50,421 nucleotides of DNA from an uncultured Lachnospiraceae bacterium (GTDB lineage Bacteria > Bacillota > Clostridia > Lachnospirales > Lachnospiraceae), in NCBI GenBank assembly GCA_910588865.1, contig CAJUSJ010000020.1:1-50421 (forward strand), given 5' to 3'. The position numbers and the translations under genes were made by a program. Shown here piece by piece: positions 8,618 to 19,500 of this stretch; position 1 is the first letter of the stretch; every line of letters begins with the position of its first letter. The notes below the pieces were generated by a model. That model was not told the origin of the DNA. It was given only the letters and a program-made list of their open reading frames with translations, and searched no databases.

Positions 8618-9154
8618 CTATGGCAGAAGCACGTTGAGCATGGTCCTGAAGGCAATACTTAAAAACAAAGTAAACCCCAGGGGAACCAGTGCCAGGATCA
8701 TGGGCTTTCGCACCCCCATGTACACCATCATGGCGATCAAAAAAATCCAGGTGGCTACCTCGAATGTGGAAAATGTAAAGAAAAAGGCAAAGATCCCAAC
8801 CGTTACATAGGGCAGCTTCACAAAGGACAATGCCCCATAGTAGAGGGCGCATAAAATCAGCACCACCCCCACCCCTCTCCAGTTCCTGGCCTCATGGGCA
8901 TCCGCCCTGTCCAAAGCCTTGCCTTCACCTTCTGCTGTCTTCTTCCATTCCGCCGCTCCTTCCCTGATCAGGCAGACCGCCAGAAACATAAACGCCGCCG
9001 CGACCATAAGCGGAAACAGGTACGGGGACTGGTTCCAATCCTTATTAAACGCCTTTCCATAAGAGGTGACGGCATAGCCAAGCAATGCCGCCCCCACTAA
9101 CAGAAAGAAAATACCCTCCTGGACGGAATGGTTTATCCTTCCTTTATTCTTCAT
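8618..9154 (-). CDS. tctB: tripartite tricarboxylate transporter, small permease TctB
   Basis: A 178-residue protein with four to five hydrophobic segments and the usual TctB layout: segment at 14-30, segment near 44-62, a charged cytoplasmic loop (EWKKTAEGEGKALDRADAHE), then two to three segments at the C-terminus ending RTMLNVLLP. This is the least conserved Tct subunit, so position between tctC (8 bp upstream) and tctA (19 bp downstream) carries much of the call. Confidence 0.88.
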   Translation of the reverse strand: MKNKGRINHSVQEGIFFLLVGAALLGYAVTSYGKAFNKDWNQSPYLFPLMVAAAFMFLAVCLIREGAAEWKKTAEGEGKALDRADAHEARNWRGVGVVLILCALYYGALSFVKLPYVTVGIFAFFFTFSTFEVATWIFLIAMMVYMGVRKPMILALVPLGFTLFLSIAFRTMLNVLLP

Positions 9155-9162
9155 ATTATTTT

Positions 9163-10323
9163 CTATTCTCCGATTCTCTCAATTCCGAATTCTTCCGGGC
9201 TCTTCTCCGCCACCCCGTTGTCATACTGGAGCCAGCAGATCACGGACTGCCACCTGCCGTAGAACTCATCCATAGCAGCCGCGTCAGCGTATTTCTCATA
9301 TACCTTGTCAGCGGCATTCTCCTCCACAAAGGTGATCCACTCCTCATCCTGGAATACCTTCTGAGTGGCATCCTTGAGCACCGCCACCACGTCGTCAGGG
9401 GTATCATTGTTCACCACAAAGGTCAGCAGCGTGTAAGGGATATCCAGATATTTCTCCGCCTCCGGCAATGTCTCGGTAAATGCCGGGATGTCCGGGTATG
9501 CCTCCATCCTCTCGCTGGCGAACACTGCCAGTGGTTTCACGTCGCCGCTGGCGATATAGCCCTGCAGGGTGGAAATATTGGGGTTGGTAAAATCCACCTG
9601 GCCGCCGATGACGCCCAGGAGAGCGTCGTTGCCGCTGTCAAAGCTGGTCATGGACACCTCATAGCCCAGCTCTCCCAAAACAAGCCCCTGGTTGTGGCCG
9701 CTGCCGCCAGGGCCGGAGTGGGACATGGTGATCTTGCCGGGATTTTCTTTGATGGCATTTAAAAGCTCTTCAAGAGTGTTGTATGGAGAATCCTTCCCCA
9801 CCACCAGCACCTTGGGGTCGCCTACCAGGGGGGAGATGACCGTAAAATCATCATAGCCCAGGTCGCACACGTTCAATGTGCGGTAGGTTCCCATGGTCTC
9901 CGCGCACACCAGGACCGTGTAGCCGTCAGAAGGCTGCTCTTTTACAAACTGGCTGCCAATGGAACCAGAAGCGCCGCCCTGGTTGGTGACGGTCACGGAC
10001 TGGCCAAGCTGCTTCTCCAGAAGCGCTGCCAGCTTTCTGCCGTACACATCCGTGGTGCCGCCCGCGCCGTAGGGAATGATCATAGTAATGGGTTTTGTGG
10101 GGTAATCTGTAGCCGGAGCCTGTGTCTGTGCCTCTGTGTTCTCCTCCTTAGCCTCCGTGGCCGCCTCGGACCCAGCCGCTTCCCCGGTGGTCTGGGCCTC
10201 TGTGGCCGCGGTCTGAGCCGCTGTGGTGGGCGCTCCGCCATCCCTTGAGCTTGTGGACACAGTACACCCGGTCATGGACAGCGCCATAACTGCCGCGAGA
10301 CCCGCTGAAAGTAATCTTCTCAT
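9163..10323 (-). CDS. tctC: tripartite tricarboxylate transporter substrate-binding lipoprotein TctC
   Basis: A 386-residue binding protein of the TctC/Bug family. It has a lipoprotein signal (MRRLLSAGLAAVMALSMTGC, Cys20), a Thr/Ala/Glu-rich tether of about 55 residues, then the family domain with YPTKPITMIIPYGAGGTTD, VTNQGGASGSIGSQFV and the C-terminal FVVNNDTPDDVV. The long tether suits a Gram-positive cell wall. The start at 10323 follows AGGGAGAGG; the in-frame extension to 10401 lies beyond the promoter's -10 box and is not translated. It is the first gene of tctCBA. Confidence 0.93.
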   Translation of the reverse strand: MRRLLSAGLAAVMALSMTGCTVSTSSRDGGAPTTAAQTAATEAQTTGEAAGSEAATEAKEENTEAQTQAPATDYPTKPITMIIPYGAGGTTDVYGRKLAALLEKQLGQSVTVTNQGGASGSIGSQFVKEQPSDGYTVLVCAETMGTYRTLNVCDLGYDDFTVISPLVGDPKVLVVGKDSPYNTLEELLNAIKENPGKITMSHSGPGGSGHNQGLVLGELGYEVSMTSFDSGNDALLGVIGGQVDFTNPNISTLQGYIASGDVKPLAVFASERMEAYPDIPAFTETLPEAEKYLDIPYTLLTFVVNNDTPDDVVAVLKDATQKVFQDEEWITFVEENAADKVYEKYADAAAMDEFYGRWQSVICWLQYDNGVAEKSPEEFGIERIGE

Positions 10324-10369
10324 AATCGTTGCCTCTCCCTTTATGTATGGTATTTTTAAAACGGCTCTA

Positions 10370-10398
10370 ATTATATCACAGTGTTTTCCTTGTTTCAA
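10370..10398 (-). promoter_or_regulatory. sigma-A promoter of tctCBA
   Basis: On the minus strand TTGAAA (10393-10398) and a perfect TATAAT (10370-10375) are 17 bp apart, about 45 bp before the tctC start. Confidence 0.8.
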
Positions 10399-10411
10399 CA
10401 AAAACTTTTCT

Positions 10412-10438
10412 ACTTTAAAGTATTATTCACTTTAAAGT
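10412..10438. promoter_or_regulatory. twin perfect palindromes ACTTTAAAGT between divergent promoters
   Basis: ACTTTAAAGT occurs at 10412-10421 and 10429-10438, 17 bp apart. The pair lies upstream of the tct -35 and directly abuts the -35 of the divergent gene, a fitting place for a regulator acting on both. No regulator gene is adjacent. Confidence 0.5.
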
Positions 10439-10440
10439 TC

Positions 10441-10469
10441 TTGCAAAAACTTCCAGCTGGTTCTATAAT
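10441..10469 (+). promoter_or_regulatory. sigma-A promoter of the shikimate-kinase-like gene
   Basis: TTGCAA at 10441-10446 and TATAAT at 10464-10469, 17-bp spacer, about 70 bp before the start codon. Confidence 0.78.
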
Positions 10470-10538
10470 GCTTTCAGCACTATGCCCCGCGAACCAGGGC
10501 ATTTGAAATGGTGAAATACCCATGAAATGGAGGCAATT

Positions 10539-11207
10539 ATGATATATGAAAAAAACACCCCCGCCGCCCCTCCCGTTATTCTCTGCGGATTCATGAGCAG
10601 CGGCAAGACCACCATAGGCCGCCCTCTGGCCAGGAGGCTGGGATATGAATTTGTGGATACTGATGAGTTGCTTGTGGAAAGTTATCAGATGACCATCCCT
10701 GAGATGTTCAAAAAAGGGGGCGAAAGCTATTTTCGGGATCTGGAACACGAAATCGCCAAAAAAGTCTGCTCCATGTCCCGCGCCGTGGTGTCCACGGGAG
10801 GAGGGATGCTCACCTTTGCCCGCAACGGGGAGATTCTGTCCAAACAGGGGATCGTCATTTATCTGGAAAAGGATTTCGAAGAATGCTACAGCCGCCTGGC
10901 GCTGGAGAAAGACCGGCCCCTGGTAAAAAGCCGGACCAAGGAGGAACTGCGGCAGATGTATGAAGAGAGGATAGGGCTTTATAAAAAATACGCGGATCAT
11001 ATTATAAAAAATGATGGGACTGTGGATGAGGCGGTGGGGAGGATTGTGGAGGTTGTAACGGGCTATGTTGACGCCGAAAGATCTATCGCTTTAATCAACA
11101 AAGAACCTTTTGATTATACAAAATGGCGGGATGAGTACCTTGATGAGGGATTAAGTGTCCGTGAATTAGGCCAGAAGGCAATGATGTACTCTAAGACATT
11201 AAACTGA
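10539..11207 (+). CDS. shikimate kinase-like protein with a C-terminal extension
   Basis: A 222-residue protein. Residues 1-172 follow the shikimate kinase fold: Walker A GFMSSGKTTIGRPLA, shikimate-contact FVDTDE, ESYFRDLEHE, STGGGML, and lid region EKDRPLV. The family is usually 165-180 residues. Here about 45 residues follow (ERSIALINKEPFDYTKWRDE, then YLDEGLSVRELGQKAMMYSK), predicted helical and not part of the kinase. Start 10539 follows GGAGG with 6-nt spacing. It stands alone beside a carboxylate transporter rather than with aro genes, so it could be a shikimate kinase or a related small-molecule kinase. AroK is therefore not assigned as a gene name. Confidence 0.78.
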   Translation: MIYEKNTPAAPPVILCGFMSSGKTTIGRPLARRLGYEFVDTDELLVESYQMTIPEMFKKGGESYFRDLEHEIAKKVCSMSRAVVSTGGGMLTFARNGEILSKQGIVIYLEKDFEECYSRLALEKDRPLVKSRTKEELRQMYEERIGLYKKYADHIIKNDGTVDEAVGRIVEVVTGYVDAERSIALINKEPFDYTKWRDEYLDEGLSVRELGQKAMMYSKTLN

Positions 11208-11287
11208 TTGTAAGCTCTGGTACTTATTCGCTCGGTACATAATATATTAGTAATCTGTCAAGATTAGGTAAACCCCTTCTGCACAAA

Positions 11288-11315
11288 TTCCCCATCAGCA
11301 TCAGCCGATGGGGAA
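11288..11315 (+). terminator. hairpin terminator after the shikimate-kinase-like gene
   Basis: Perfect 9-bp stem TTCCCCATC / GATGGGGAA with a 10-nt loop, followed by a short T-rich tail. The remaining gap to 11434 shows no gene; a minus-strand frame of about 25 codons ending ATNTLIWFP is too short to call. Confidence 0.65.
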
Positions 11316-14300
11316 CATTTCTTTGAGATCTACTGTTACGGAAACCAGATTAATGTGTTAGTTGCGATGGTACCGCTGGATAGTTTAATCTTCACATAGT
11401 TCCAAGTAGGATGTCCCTAACCCATCAATCTCCTTTATTTTATCCATTTTCCATCTCCATCAACTCGATAGCCATCTGGCGTTATTTCATTTGCATACAT
11501 TCTCCCTCTATGTCCATCAGAGACCTCATTAAGATAATAATATGATCCATCCATGTAGGCCCATCCCGTCATCATCTTGCCCAAGGTTCCATCAGATACA
11601 GGATTTAATAAATACCAGTATCCGTCTGTGACATCATAAAACCAGCCAGTTACCATCCTTCCGTTTTCGTCAAATCGGAACCAGTCAAAGCCTTGTTGTC
11701 CTTTAGCGGTATCTGCGTAAGGATTTTCCACTGCCGCCCAGGTATTTACATATCTTGTTCCCGCTGAATCTGTAAAATTCCAACTCCCGTCTCCACTCTG
11801 ATTCCATGAACCTTTAATAACATAAGATGGGAGCGATGTGCTGGATGGCGCTTTGGTTCCCGGGGAAACAGAAGAACTGCCGCTTTTTGACCCGCCATTT
11901 CCACCAGAACCGCCGCTTCCGGAACTGCTTCCTCCGCTGGAGCTGCTGGAAACAACTTTTATTTTACAATGATTAGAGCTTACTCCTCCTTCATCCCGGG
12001 CTACGCAGTAGACCTCCGCATTTCCTATGTCAACTGCGGAGACGACTCCAGTTCGATCTACTTCGACCACACTTTCATCTGTACTGTACCAGATCACAGA
12101 TTTATCATCCGCGTCTGCCGGATAAATGCTTCCGGAAAGGGAAGCAGTCGCTCCTTTTTTCATAGTCATGCTCTGAGGCTTGATGGTAATCTTCTGTATC
12201 AGCTTTTTCTCTTTCTCCTCGATTACTGCCACTTTACAGCGGTCCGATTCCATGTTGCTTCCGTCCAATGCTGTGCAATAAATTTCCGTCACGCCCTCCG
12301 AAATTCCAGTCACCGTGCCTTGTTCATCTACGGCTGCGATCTCTGGATTGATGCTGTGCCATGCTACTGCTTTATTTTCCGCATTCTCGGGAAGAATTAC
12401 CGCGGTTATGGTATCTTTATCCCCGACTTTCACGGAGAGTTCGCTCTTGTTAAGAGTTATCTTCTCTATGAGAATGACCGGTCTCATTACTGTCACTTCG
12501 CAATGATCCGATTCCACACCGCTTCCGTCCAATGCTGTGCAGTAAATTTCTGTCACGCCCTCCGAAATTCCAGTTACCGTGCCTTGTTCGTCTACGACTG
12601 CGATCTCTGGATTAACACTGTGCCATGCTATTGTTTTATTTTCCGCATTCTGAGGAAAGATTGTCGCGGTTATGGTATCTTTATCCCCAACCTTGACGGA
12701 AAGTTCGGTCTTATCAAGAGCTATCTTTTCTATGGGAACGGCTACTTTCACCGCACAGTGGTTTGATTCGGTCTTCCCCTCATCCTGGGCAATACAGTAT
12801 ATCTCGGTTGTTCCTACCCCTATCGCAGTGATGATTCCTTCGGAATCTACTGTCGCAGAATCCGGATTTGTGCTGTGCCAGATTACAGCTGGGTTATCTG
12901 CATCCTCTGGACTTACCTCTGCTGTCAGCGCAATGCGGTCTCCGGGCTTCATTGTGAGAATTCCTGGGGTAACTGTAATATTTTGCACCAGCCTTTTCCC
13001 ACTTTCCGTCTCCACTTTGTCAGTTTTCCACTCTGTACCTACTTCTGTTACCGCGTCATTATAATTCTTTCCTCCGGTAATCCTGGCAAATAAATAGTAT
13101 TTCGTATTTGGAGTCAATCCTTCAATTACAGGGCTTACCTGCCAGTTCTCCGATGGAACACTTCCGTCAATGCTGTAAGAGTATTCCACCTTCCCATCAT
13201 CTCCCCCAGCAGTCGGCACTGCCAAGTTCAATGTAATAGACTTGTCCGTCTGGCTGGCAACGGTAACTGCCGGAATCTTTCGGGAAGCCTTTTCTATAAC
13301 CAGCCACAATGTGTTGGAACTATCCGAAGCTCTGTAGTTGTCGGCTTTTGATCCGGCAACCCTCGCCTTGATCAGATAACTGCCCGCATCTATAGGAAGC
13401 CCGTTACTATATCCTATGCCATCATATAACTTATAAAAGTACGAAATAGAAGGAGCCGACGCAGAAGCCCCATCTGTCAAAATCACTGCGGGAGGATTAA
13501 TGACCGCCTGTCTTCCTGTATATGCCACTACTGTCTTACTGGTCTCTAAAAAATTTACTATTGGTATATTCAGAGGAAGCCTTTCTTTGCTTAGTTCTGG
13601 TCCATTTATAAAATTTATACCGCCTCTTTTGTTCCCAGGTATGTGGGATTCTATAAATGTCATACTGTTTTCCCTTACTGGTGTCTCTGAACCAAGCAGC
13701 AGCCAGTATGTGTTTTCGTAGCCAGATATGGCCATTCCCTTTTCATCATAGGGATCATTCCATGTCACGTCTATAGCATACCACTCTTCTTCAAGCTCTA
13801 CATAATTCCAAGCATGATTACCTCCAAAGACTCTCACACATGGAATTTCTGCCCTATCACACAACACTTTAAAAGCTTTTGAGTATCCATCGCATACTGG
13901 GCCATTTTCACCTGTGCTGCCAGCTAATGCCCCATTGCTCTCATAGGCCGAATGGTGCAAGTCTGCCATCCACACAGAGTCTGACACATCGTCTCTGTAA
14001 AGTGTACTGTACGCATTATTTTTGGTCAGCCAATCATTAAAGGCGATAACCTTGTCAACGTCATCACCTGATGAAGACTTCCCCATGATTGTGTTAATAT
14101 TCTGATCACGTTTGCGGATTTCTTCTTTTACAACACCATTTGATCGATAATCCTCATAACGGACATCAAAATCAGGGTGCTCCTCATTTTCATGTATCTT
14201 GTATACATAATATATCGTATAGGTATATATGGTTTTTCCATCGGTTTTTGCTCTTTCACTTGGGGCATACATATGACCTCCTATATTTAGCCAAAAAACC

Positions 14301-14376
14301 TCTGGATGATCTTGAATAAAAGCATCATATGCTATCCAAGTACATTTACAAATATAAGACCACTCCTTATCCTCTA

Positions 14377-14400
14377 GTGTACTGACATATTGATATTTAG
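14377..14400 (+). repeat. IS630 left terminal inverted repeat
   Basis: Twenty of 24 bases match the reverse complement of 15627-15650; ends in TGATATTTAG like its partner. Confidence 0.9.
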
Positions 14401-14463
14401 TTAAATTATACTAGTAAATACAGCCGTTTTGATATATACTAAGAAAAAACGGCGGTGATTCCT

Positions 14464-15611
14464 ATGGCAAGACCCAGAAAATATGTAATTATGCTTACAG
14501 AAGATGAATACAAGAAGCTCAAATCCATAATCAGTAAAAAAGCAACCTCAAAAACAATACGCTGCAGATGCCAGATACTCCTTGATCTGGATGAGTCGCA
14601 TGGAAAAATCCTGACCCATGAACAGAGCGCCAGGTCCAACGGTGTCTGTCTGGCAACAGTTACAAATACCATTACAAAATACATAAATGGCGGTGTTGAT
14701 GCTGTCACTGAATTTAAAAGAAGCATAAATTCAGATAATGCAAGGCGCAAGGTTGACGGACGTGTAGAAGCCCGGCTTATTGAGCTTGCCTGCGGGCCAG
14801 TCCCGGAAGGACACTCCCGGTGGACGATCCGCCTTCTGGAGGAAGAATCCAGAGTCATCCTGGAGACACCTGTAAGCAGGGAGGCTATCAGGAATGCGTT
14901 AAAAAAAACAAACTTCGACCTCACAAAAACGACTACTGGTGCATCCCCGCAAAAGAGGACCCGGAATTCATAGCCTGCATGGAGGATGTCCTTGATGTAT
15001 ATGAGCTTCCTTATGATCAAATGCGTCCGGTTGTCTGTATGGATGAAAAGCCTTATCAGCTTCTGGGCGAAGCAAGAGAGCCGCTGCCAATGCTTCCCGG
15101 GAGTGACCGTAAAACGGATTCCGAATATACCCGTAATGGAACGGTCAGCATATTTGCTTTTGTGGAACCGCTTGGCGGAACACATCATGTAAGCGTACGG
15201 GAACATCGTACGGCAGTTGACTGGGCGGAGGAAATCAAGTACCTTGTGGATGTCATGTACCCGGATGTCGAAAAACTCATTCTTGTAATGGACAACCTCA
15301 ATACCCATAAGGCGGCTTCCCTCTATAAGAGATATTCTCCGGAGGAAGCAAGGCGCATCATCAAAAAACTAGAAATACATTACACGCCAAAGCATGGCAG
15401 CTGGCTGGATATTGCCGAAATAGAGCTGAATGTAATGACCAGGCAGTGCCTGTCCCGTCGTATAGCTGACATTGAACTGCTGCGCAGGGAGCTGTCCGCA
15501 TGGGAAACAGAGCGTAATACAATAGCAGCAAAGGTTGACTGGCATTTTAGGGCAGGTGATGCCAGAATAAAACTCAAGTCCTTATATCCCAGCTTTACTA
15601 CTGCCTCTTAA
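14464..15611 (+). CDS. IS630-family transposase made by -1 frameshifting
   Basis: Two overlapping frames make one DDE transposase. The first (14464-14973) begins MARPRKYVIMLTEDEYKKLK and holds the HTH region. The second starts to make family sense at a run of eight A at 14901-14908. A -1 slip there turns ALKK-TNF into ALKK-NKLRPHKNDYWC, which continues to VCMDEKP (D), LVMDNLNTH (D) and WLDIAEIELN (E). The fused protein is 382 residues, normal for the family. Frameshifting on an A-run is known in some IS630 elements; whether this is programmed or a disabling mutation cannot be settled from one copy. The element lies antisense to the gene it interrupts. Confidence 0.85.
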
Positions 15612-15626
15612 AAGGCAGTAGTAAGG

Positions 15627-15650
15627 CTAAATATCATCATGTCAACACAC
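15627..15650 (-). repeat. IS630 right terminal inverted repeat
   Basis: Partner of 14377-14400, directly followed by the TA target copy at 15651-15652. Confidence 0.9.
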
Positions 15651-16466
15651 TAGCCTGGTATCACGTGAGAAACTCATAACTGGAATTCCATTAAATATAT
15701 AATCTCCATTTATGGAAGCATTATCTTTTGAAAAATATTTGTCATCGATCAGGAAGTCATCAATTCCATCATTATCTGTGCTTTCTTCCAGCACTTTATA
15801 AAACTCCCTGGCGTAATCTGGAATATCGATTCGATCAATCCATCTTACATAGTTTCCCTCCCGCAGATGAATCGCATCGTTTCTGGAACTGAACAGACTT
15901 CTCTCCTCTGAGTATTCCATCATTTCTTCGAAAAATTCCTCAGAAAATACATCGTCTTCTACTTCCACCGCAACAATCGGCAATAATTCTTTTTTTATCT
16001 CATAGCCATCTTCCAGTTCTGCCCTAAACCTATAAATCCCAGGTATTTCTCCATCATAAATGGTCAGTCCATTATCTCCGCTTTCAACCACCCATGTGAC
16101 TGGTACTTGTCTCCATGATTCCCTTTCACTGTCGGAATCGGTCCCTTTTTTCCGTATCCCATTGACTGTGGTTGCCTTTTTTTCCAGTCCATTTTTTCCT
16201 GTCTCTGGCATCTCGATTATGACCCTTAAAAACTCCGGCAAATTCAAATCTTCTTCCAAAGTTCCAAACTCCACCTTCTGATTCAACACTTCTTCTGGCA
16301 GATTTTCAACAGCTGTGATAATCTGTTTTGTTTCTTCGGGTTCTCTTGCGAAAGGCGCGATCAATCCCAGATCACATACCAGGACAATTGTTAGAAGTAA
16401 CGCTATCCGACGCCTCCATTTAACAATTTGATTTTTTAAATCCATCATATTTCCTACCTTTTCTGA

Positions 16467-16514
16467 AAAGCCCTCTCTTGTGGATTGATAATATTTCACC
16501 ACATGAGAGGGCTT
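16467..16514 (-). terminator. hairpin between the 1149-residue CAP/Ig gene and the split gene
   Basis: GCCCTCTCTTGTGG pairs with CCACATGAGAGGGC (one mismatch), with flanking AAG/CTT; on the minus strand it is followed by TTTTC. It could end or attenuate transcription into the split gene. Confidence 0.7.
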
Positions 16515-16524
16515 CTCCCTATAC

Positions 16525-19500
16525 TCAATTAATCCATTTCCCGCTCGCATCAACCTGATAGCCATCAGGTGTTGTCTCGTTGGCGTACATTCTGCCCTTA
16601 AAACCGTCAGAGTTAGGATTAAAATAATAATGATATCCATCAATAAGAACCCATCCGGTCATCATCTTACCCAAGGTACCGTCAGAATTGGAATTCAGGT
16701 AGTACCACCTTCCATCAGCGGGATCAAGATACCATCCAACTACCATCTTGCCATTCTCATCAAATCGGAACCAGTCGAACGCCTGCTGTCCGACCGCTAA
16801 ATTCGCATACGGATTTTCCACTGCCGCCCACATATTGACATAACGTTTTCCTTGGGAATCAGTAAATCCCCACGAACCGTCCTCTGCCTGTGCCCAAGAG
16901 CCTCTGACCACGTAAGAAGGCAGTGAATTGCCGCCCGGTGAGGCCGTACTTCCGCTCCTTGATCCTCCCCCTGAACTACTGCCACCAGAGCTTGCGCTTC
17001 CTCCTGAACTCCCGCCACCTCCAGAGCCGCCGCTTCCTCCTGAACTTCCGCCTCCAGAACCGCTGTTTCCTGAGACAACTTTCACTTTACAGCGATTAGA
17101 CTCAACCTGGCTTCCGTCTTGAGCTGTACAATAGATCTCAGCGGTTCCTGTTGTCTTTGCGGTGACAGTCCCGTCAGCGTCAACTGACGCGACTCTCTCA
17201 TTTGTACTGTGCCAGGCAACGGATTTGTTTTCCGCATCTTCCGGGACGACAGATATGGATAACTTCTCCTTGCTGCCGCGGCTTAATGTGATACTAGAAG
17301 GGGACAGCGAAATCGACTGAACCAGTTTCTTATCTGGCTGTTCCTCCAGCTGTTCCTCAACAGTTACCTGGCAGTGGTTGGAACTTACCTTCCCCTGGTC
17401 CTCCGCTACACAATAAATCTCCGCGGTTCCCGCTGCCAAAGCCGTCACCTTTCCAGCGCTGTTTACCTGGGCCACCTTCTCGTCTGTACTGCTCCATATG
17501 ACATTTTTGTTGTCTGCGTCTTCAGGAACGATACTCCAGTTAAGGGGTTCTGTAGTCCCTGTTTTCATGGACAGCGTTTCCGGCGCAACGGTGATCTTCT
17601 CGACCAATTTCTCTGTAGGATCTTCTATATCCGTCACAGTCACCTTACACCAGTTGGAGGCCACCTTGCCTTCATCTGCGGCGTAACAATAAACCCATGC
17701 GATTCCCGGCAGATTCGCCGTCACCACGCCGTTGTTGTCCACTGTCAGAACAAAATCATTGGTGCCATACCATTCTACAGCTTTGTTTTCCGCATCCTCT
17801 GGATAAACAGCCCATGTTACAGAAGCTTTGGTTCCTGCCTTCATAGTCAGAGTTTCTGGTGTTACGGTAATCTTCTCTACCAGTTTCTTTTGTGGTTGGT
17901 CTCCACCATCATTATTTACTACCACTACACAACGGTCAGATGTCACTTCGCTTCCATCCAAAGCAGAACAGTAAATGTCCGCGACGCCTGGAGCTATTGC
18001 GGTGATAATTCCCTGATCATCTACAGACACTACTTCTGGGTCTGTGCTGTGCCAAGCCACGGACTTGTTATCTGCGTCAGTAGGAGAAACCGTTATCTGT
18101 ATTACCTGCTCTTCCCCTGGCTTCATAAAACGTTTCTGCTGGCCAATAAAAATCATTTCCACGGGGATGGTCACTGTCACCTTGCACCGATTGGACTCCA
18201 CTTTCCCTGTATCCTTGGCCACGCAGTATATCTCCGCGGTTCCTTTTGCCAGCCCAGTAACATTTCCTTCCTCATCTACTGACGCAATCTCCGGATTGGT
18301 GCTGTGCCAGGTCACAGAAGGGTCATAAGCATCTGTCGGGCTGATATCGACGGCCAGCTTTTTCGACTTTCCTCTCAGTAAAGAGATTTCCTCTGGGGTC
18401 ACGATAAGATTTTGTATCGACTTTTTCTCATTAACAACAATCGGGAACGTATCTTTCCATGTTCCGAAGAAATCCTCTCCATAGAAATCATAGTTAACTG
18501 TAACCTCTTGTTCTCCTGTTTGATACGGATCAAAATCACACATTTCATCGATCACCGGCACCCTTGTCTCACCACATGTGGAACAGAAAAGACTCAACTC
18601 ATAATCTAAATCGTTCAGCGATCCTCCCTCTATAATCTCAGCCGGGGTATTACCTTTGGTCACTAAAGCGATATTTTTGTAAATACCCTCGCATTTTCCA
18701 AAATACTGAACCCAAGAAGCTTGCCGCCCGGAATTATGATATCCTATTCCTACATGAGTATGCTGGCCGGACAAAATATTTTCCCGATGCCCTTTACTGT
18801 TCATCCAGGACTCCATAACTTCCATCGGGGTTCTTTGACCTGTAGCAATATTCTCTCCACTGTATACCGAGCTTTCAATTTTTAGTTCATCTATAACAGA
18901 AGAGATATCCCCTCCATCCGGTCTTATATGCTCATATAACATACTGATCTCACAGGCTCGAATATCCGCTGCCTTTTGAAAGCTGTCCGAGGTAGATACC
19001 AGAAGAAGACCATTGTACAGCCGCACCGCATTTACTAGTTTTAAAACTTCCCACTCTGTCCGGTAATCTTCTTTCATCGCCAAAACACAGGCGATCACGT
19101 CTACACTTTCATCCCCCTGTGTTACCGTAAGCCTGGCTGTTCCAGGACGGTTGGCGACAATCTCGTTCCCTTCCATATGGACAACTTCCGGATCGCTGCT
19201 GCTGTATACATATTCTTCTCTGTGCAGGATGGGGTACTGCCGCCGGGTGTCCGGATACATATATACCATCTCTGTGTAAGGTGTAAGAGCGGGTACCTCC
19301 TCCGGATAGGCAATCTGGATCAATTGTTTCAATTCCTCTACATAAGCCACGTAATTGCCGACATAGGGATAATCACTGAGATAGATCGTTTCCTGCTCCC
19401 TGCCGACTATAAACACCAGAGGCCTTGTATAGCTAGTAAGTCCTCTATCTCTCAGCAAATCCCAACTTTTCGCGCCGTATTCATGGTCACGATCCTGGCA

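Larger units (their letters stand above)
14377..15650 (+). mobile_element. IS630-family insertion sequence, 1274 bp, with TA target duplication
   Basis: The ends carry 24-bp imperfect inverted repeats: 14377-14400 (starting GTGTACTGACAT) and, on the opposite strand, 15650-15627 (starting GTGTGTTGACAT), 20 of 24 matching. TA flanks both sides (14375-14376, 15651-15652), the target used by IS630/Tc1-mariner elements. Removing the element and one TA restores the interrupted host frame, which fixes the boundaries. An upstream hairpin (GCCGTTTT 14423-14430 / AAAACGGC 14446-14453) lies just before the transposase start and a 12-bp stem (15595-15606 / 15613-15624) lies at its end. Confidence 0.93.
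11435..16448 (-). pseudogene. secreted transglutaminase-like / Ig-like / choline-binding-repeat protein, split by an IS630 element
   Basis: The N-terminal part (16448-15651) begins MMDLKNQIVKWRRRIALLLT, an export signal, with an Ig-like stretch after it. The C-terminal part (14374-11435) holds a transglutaminase-like domain (Cys in VCDGYSKAF, His in GGNHAWNYV, Asp in AIDVTWND), an Ig/fibronectin-like region, four Big_2 domains, a Gly/Ser linker and choline-binding-type repeats. The frames are separated by the IS at 14377-15650. Joining them with one TA gives AGG-CTA-GAG-GAT, fully in frame, for a protein of 1245 residues. As it stands the N-terminal product stops inside the IS (…RLVC) and the C-terminal part, open from 14272, has no signal peptide. 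It probably was the last gene of the secreted-protein operon, behind a hairpin. Confidence 0.88.

Noticed and set aside
11331..11430. Short minus-strand frame ending ATNTLIWFP as a gene tail
   Set aside because: Only about 25 codons with a stop directly upstream; no family could be recognised.
14439..15308. A 289-codon minus-strand open frame inside the IS element
   Set aside because: It is antisense to the DDE transposase, whose catalytic motifs are clear.
14409..15658. IS630 boundaries placed at a CTAGT match near 14411 and 15653
   Set aside because: These ends do not form good inverted repeats. The pair 14377-14400 and 15627-15650 matches 20 of 24 and restores the host frame exactly.
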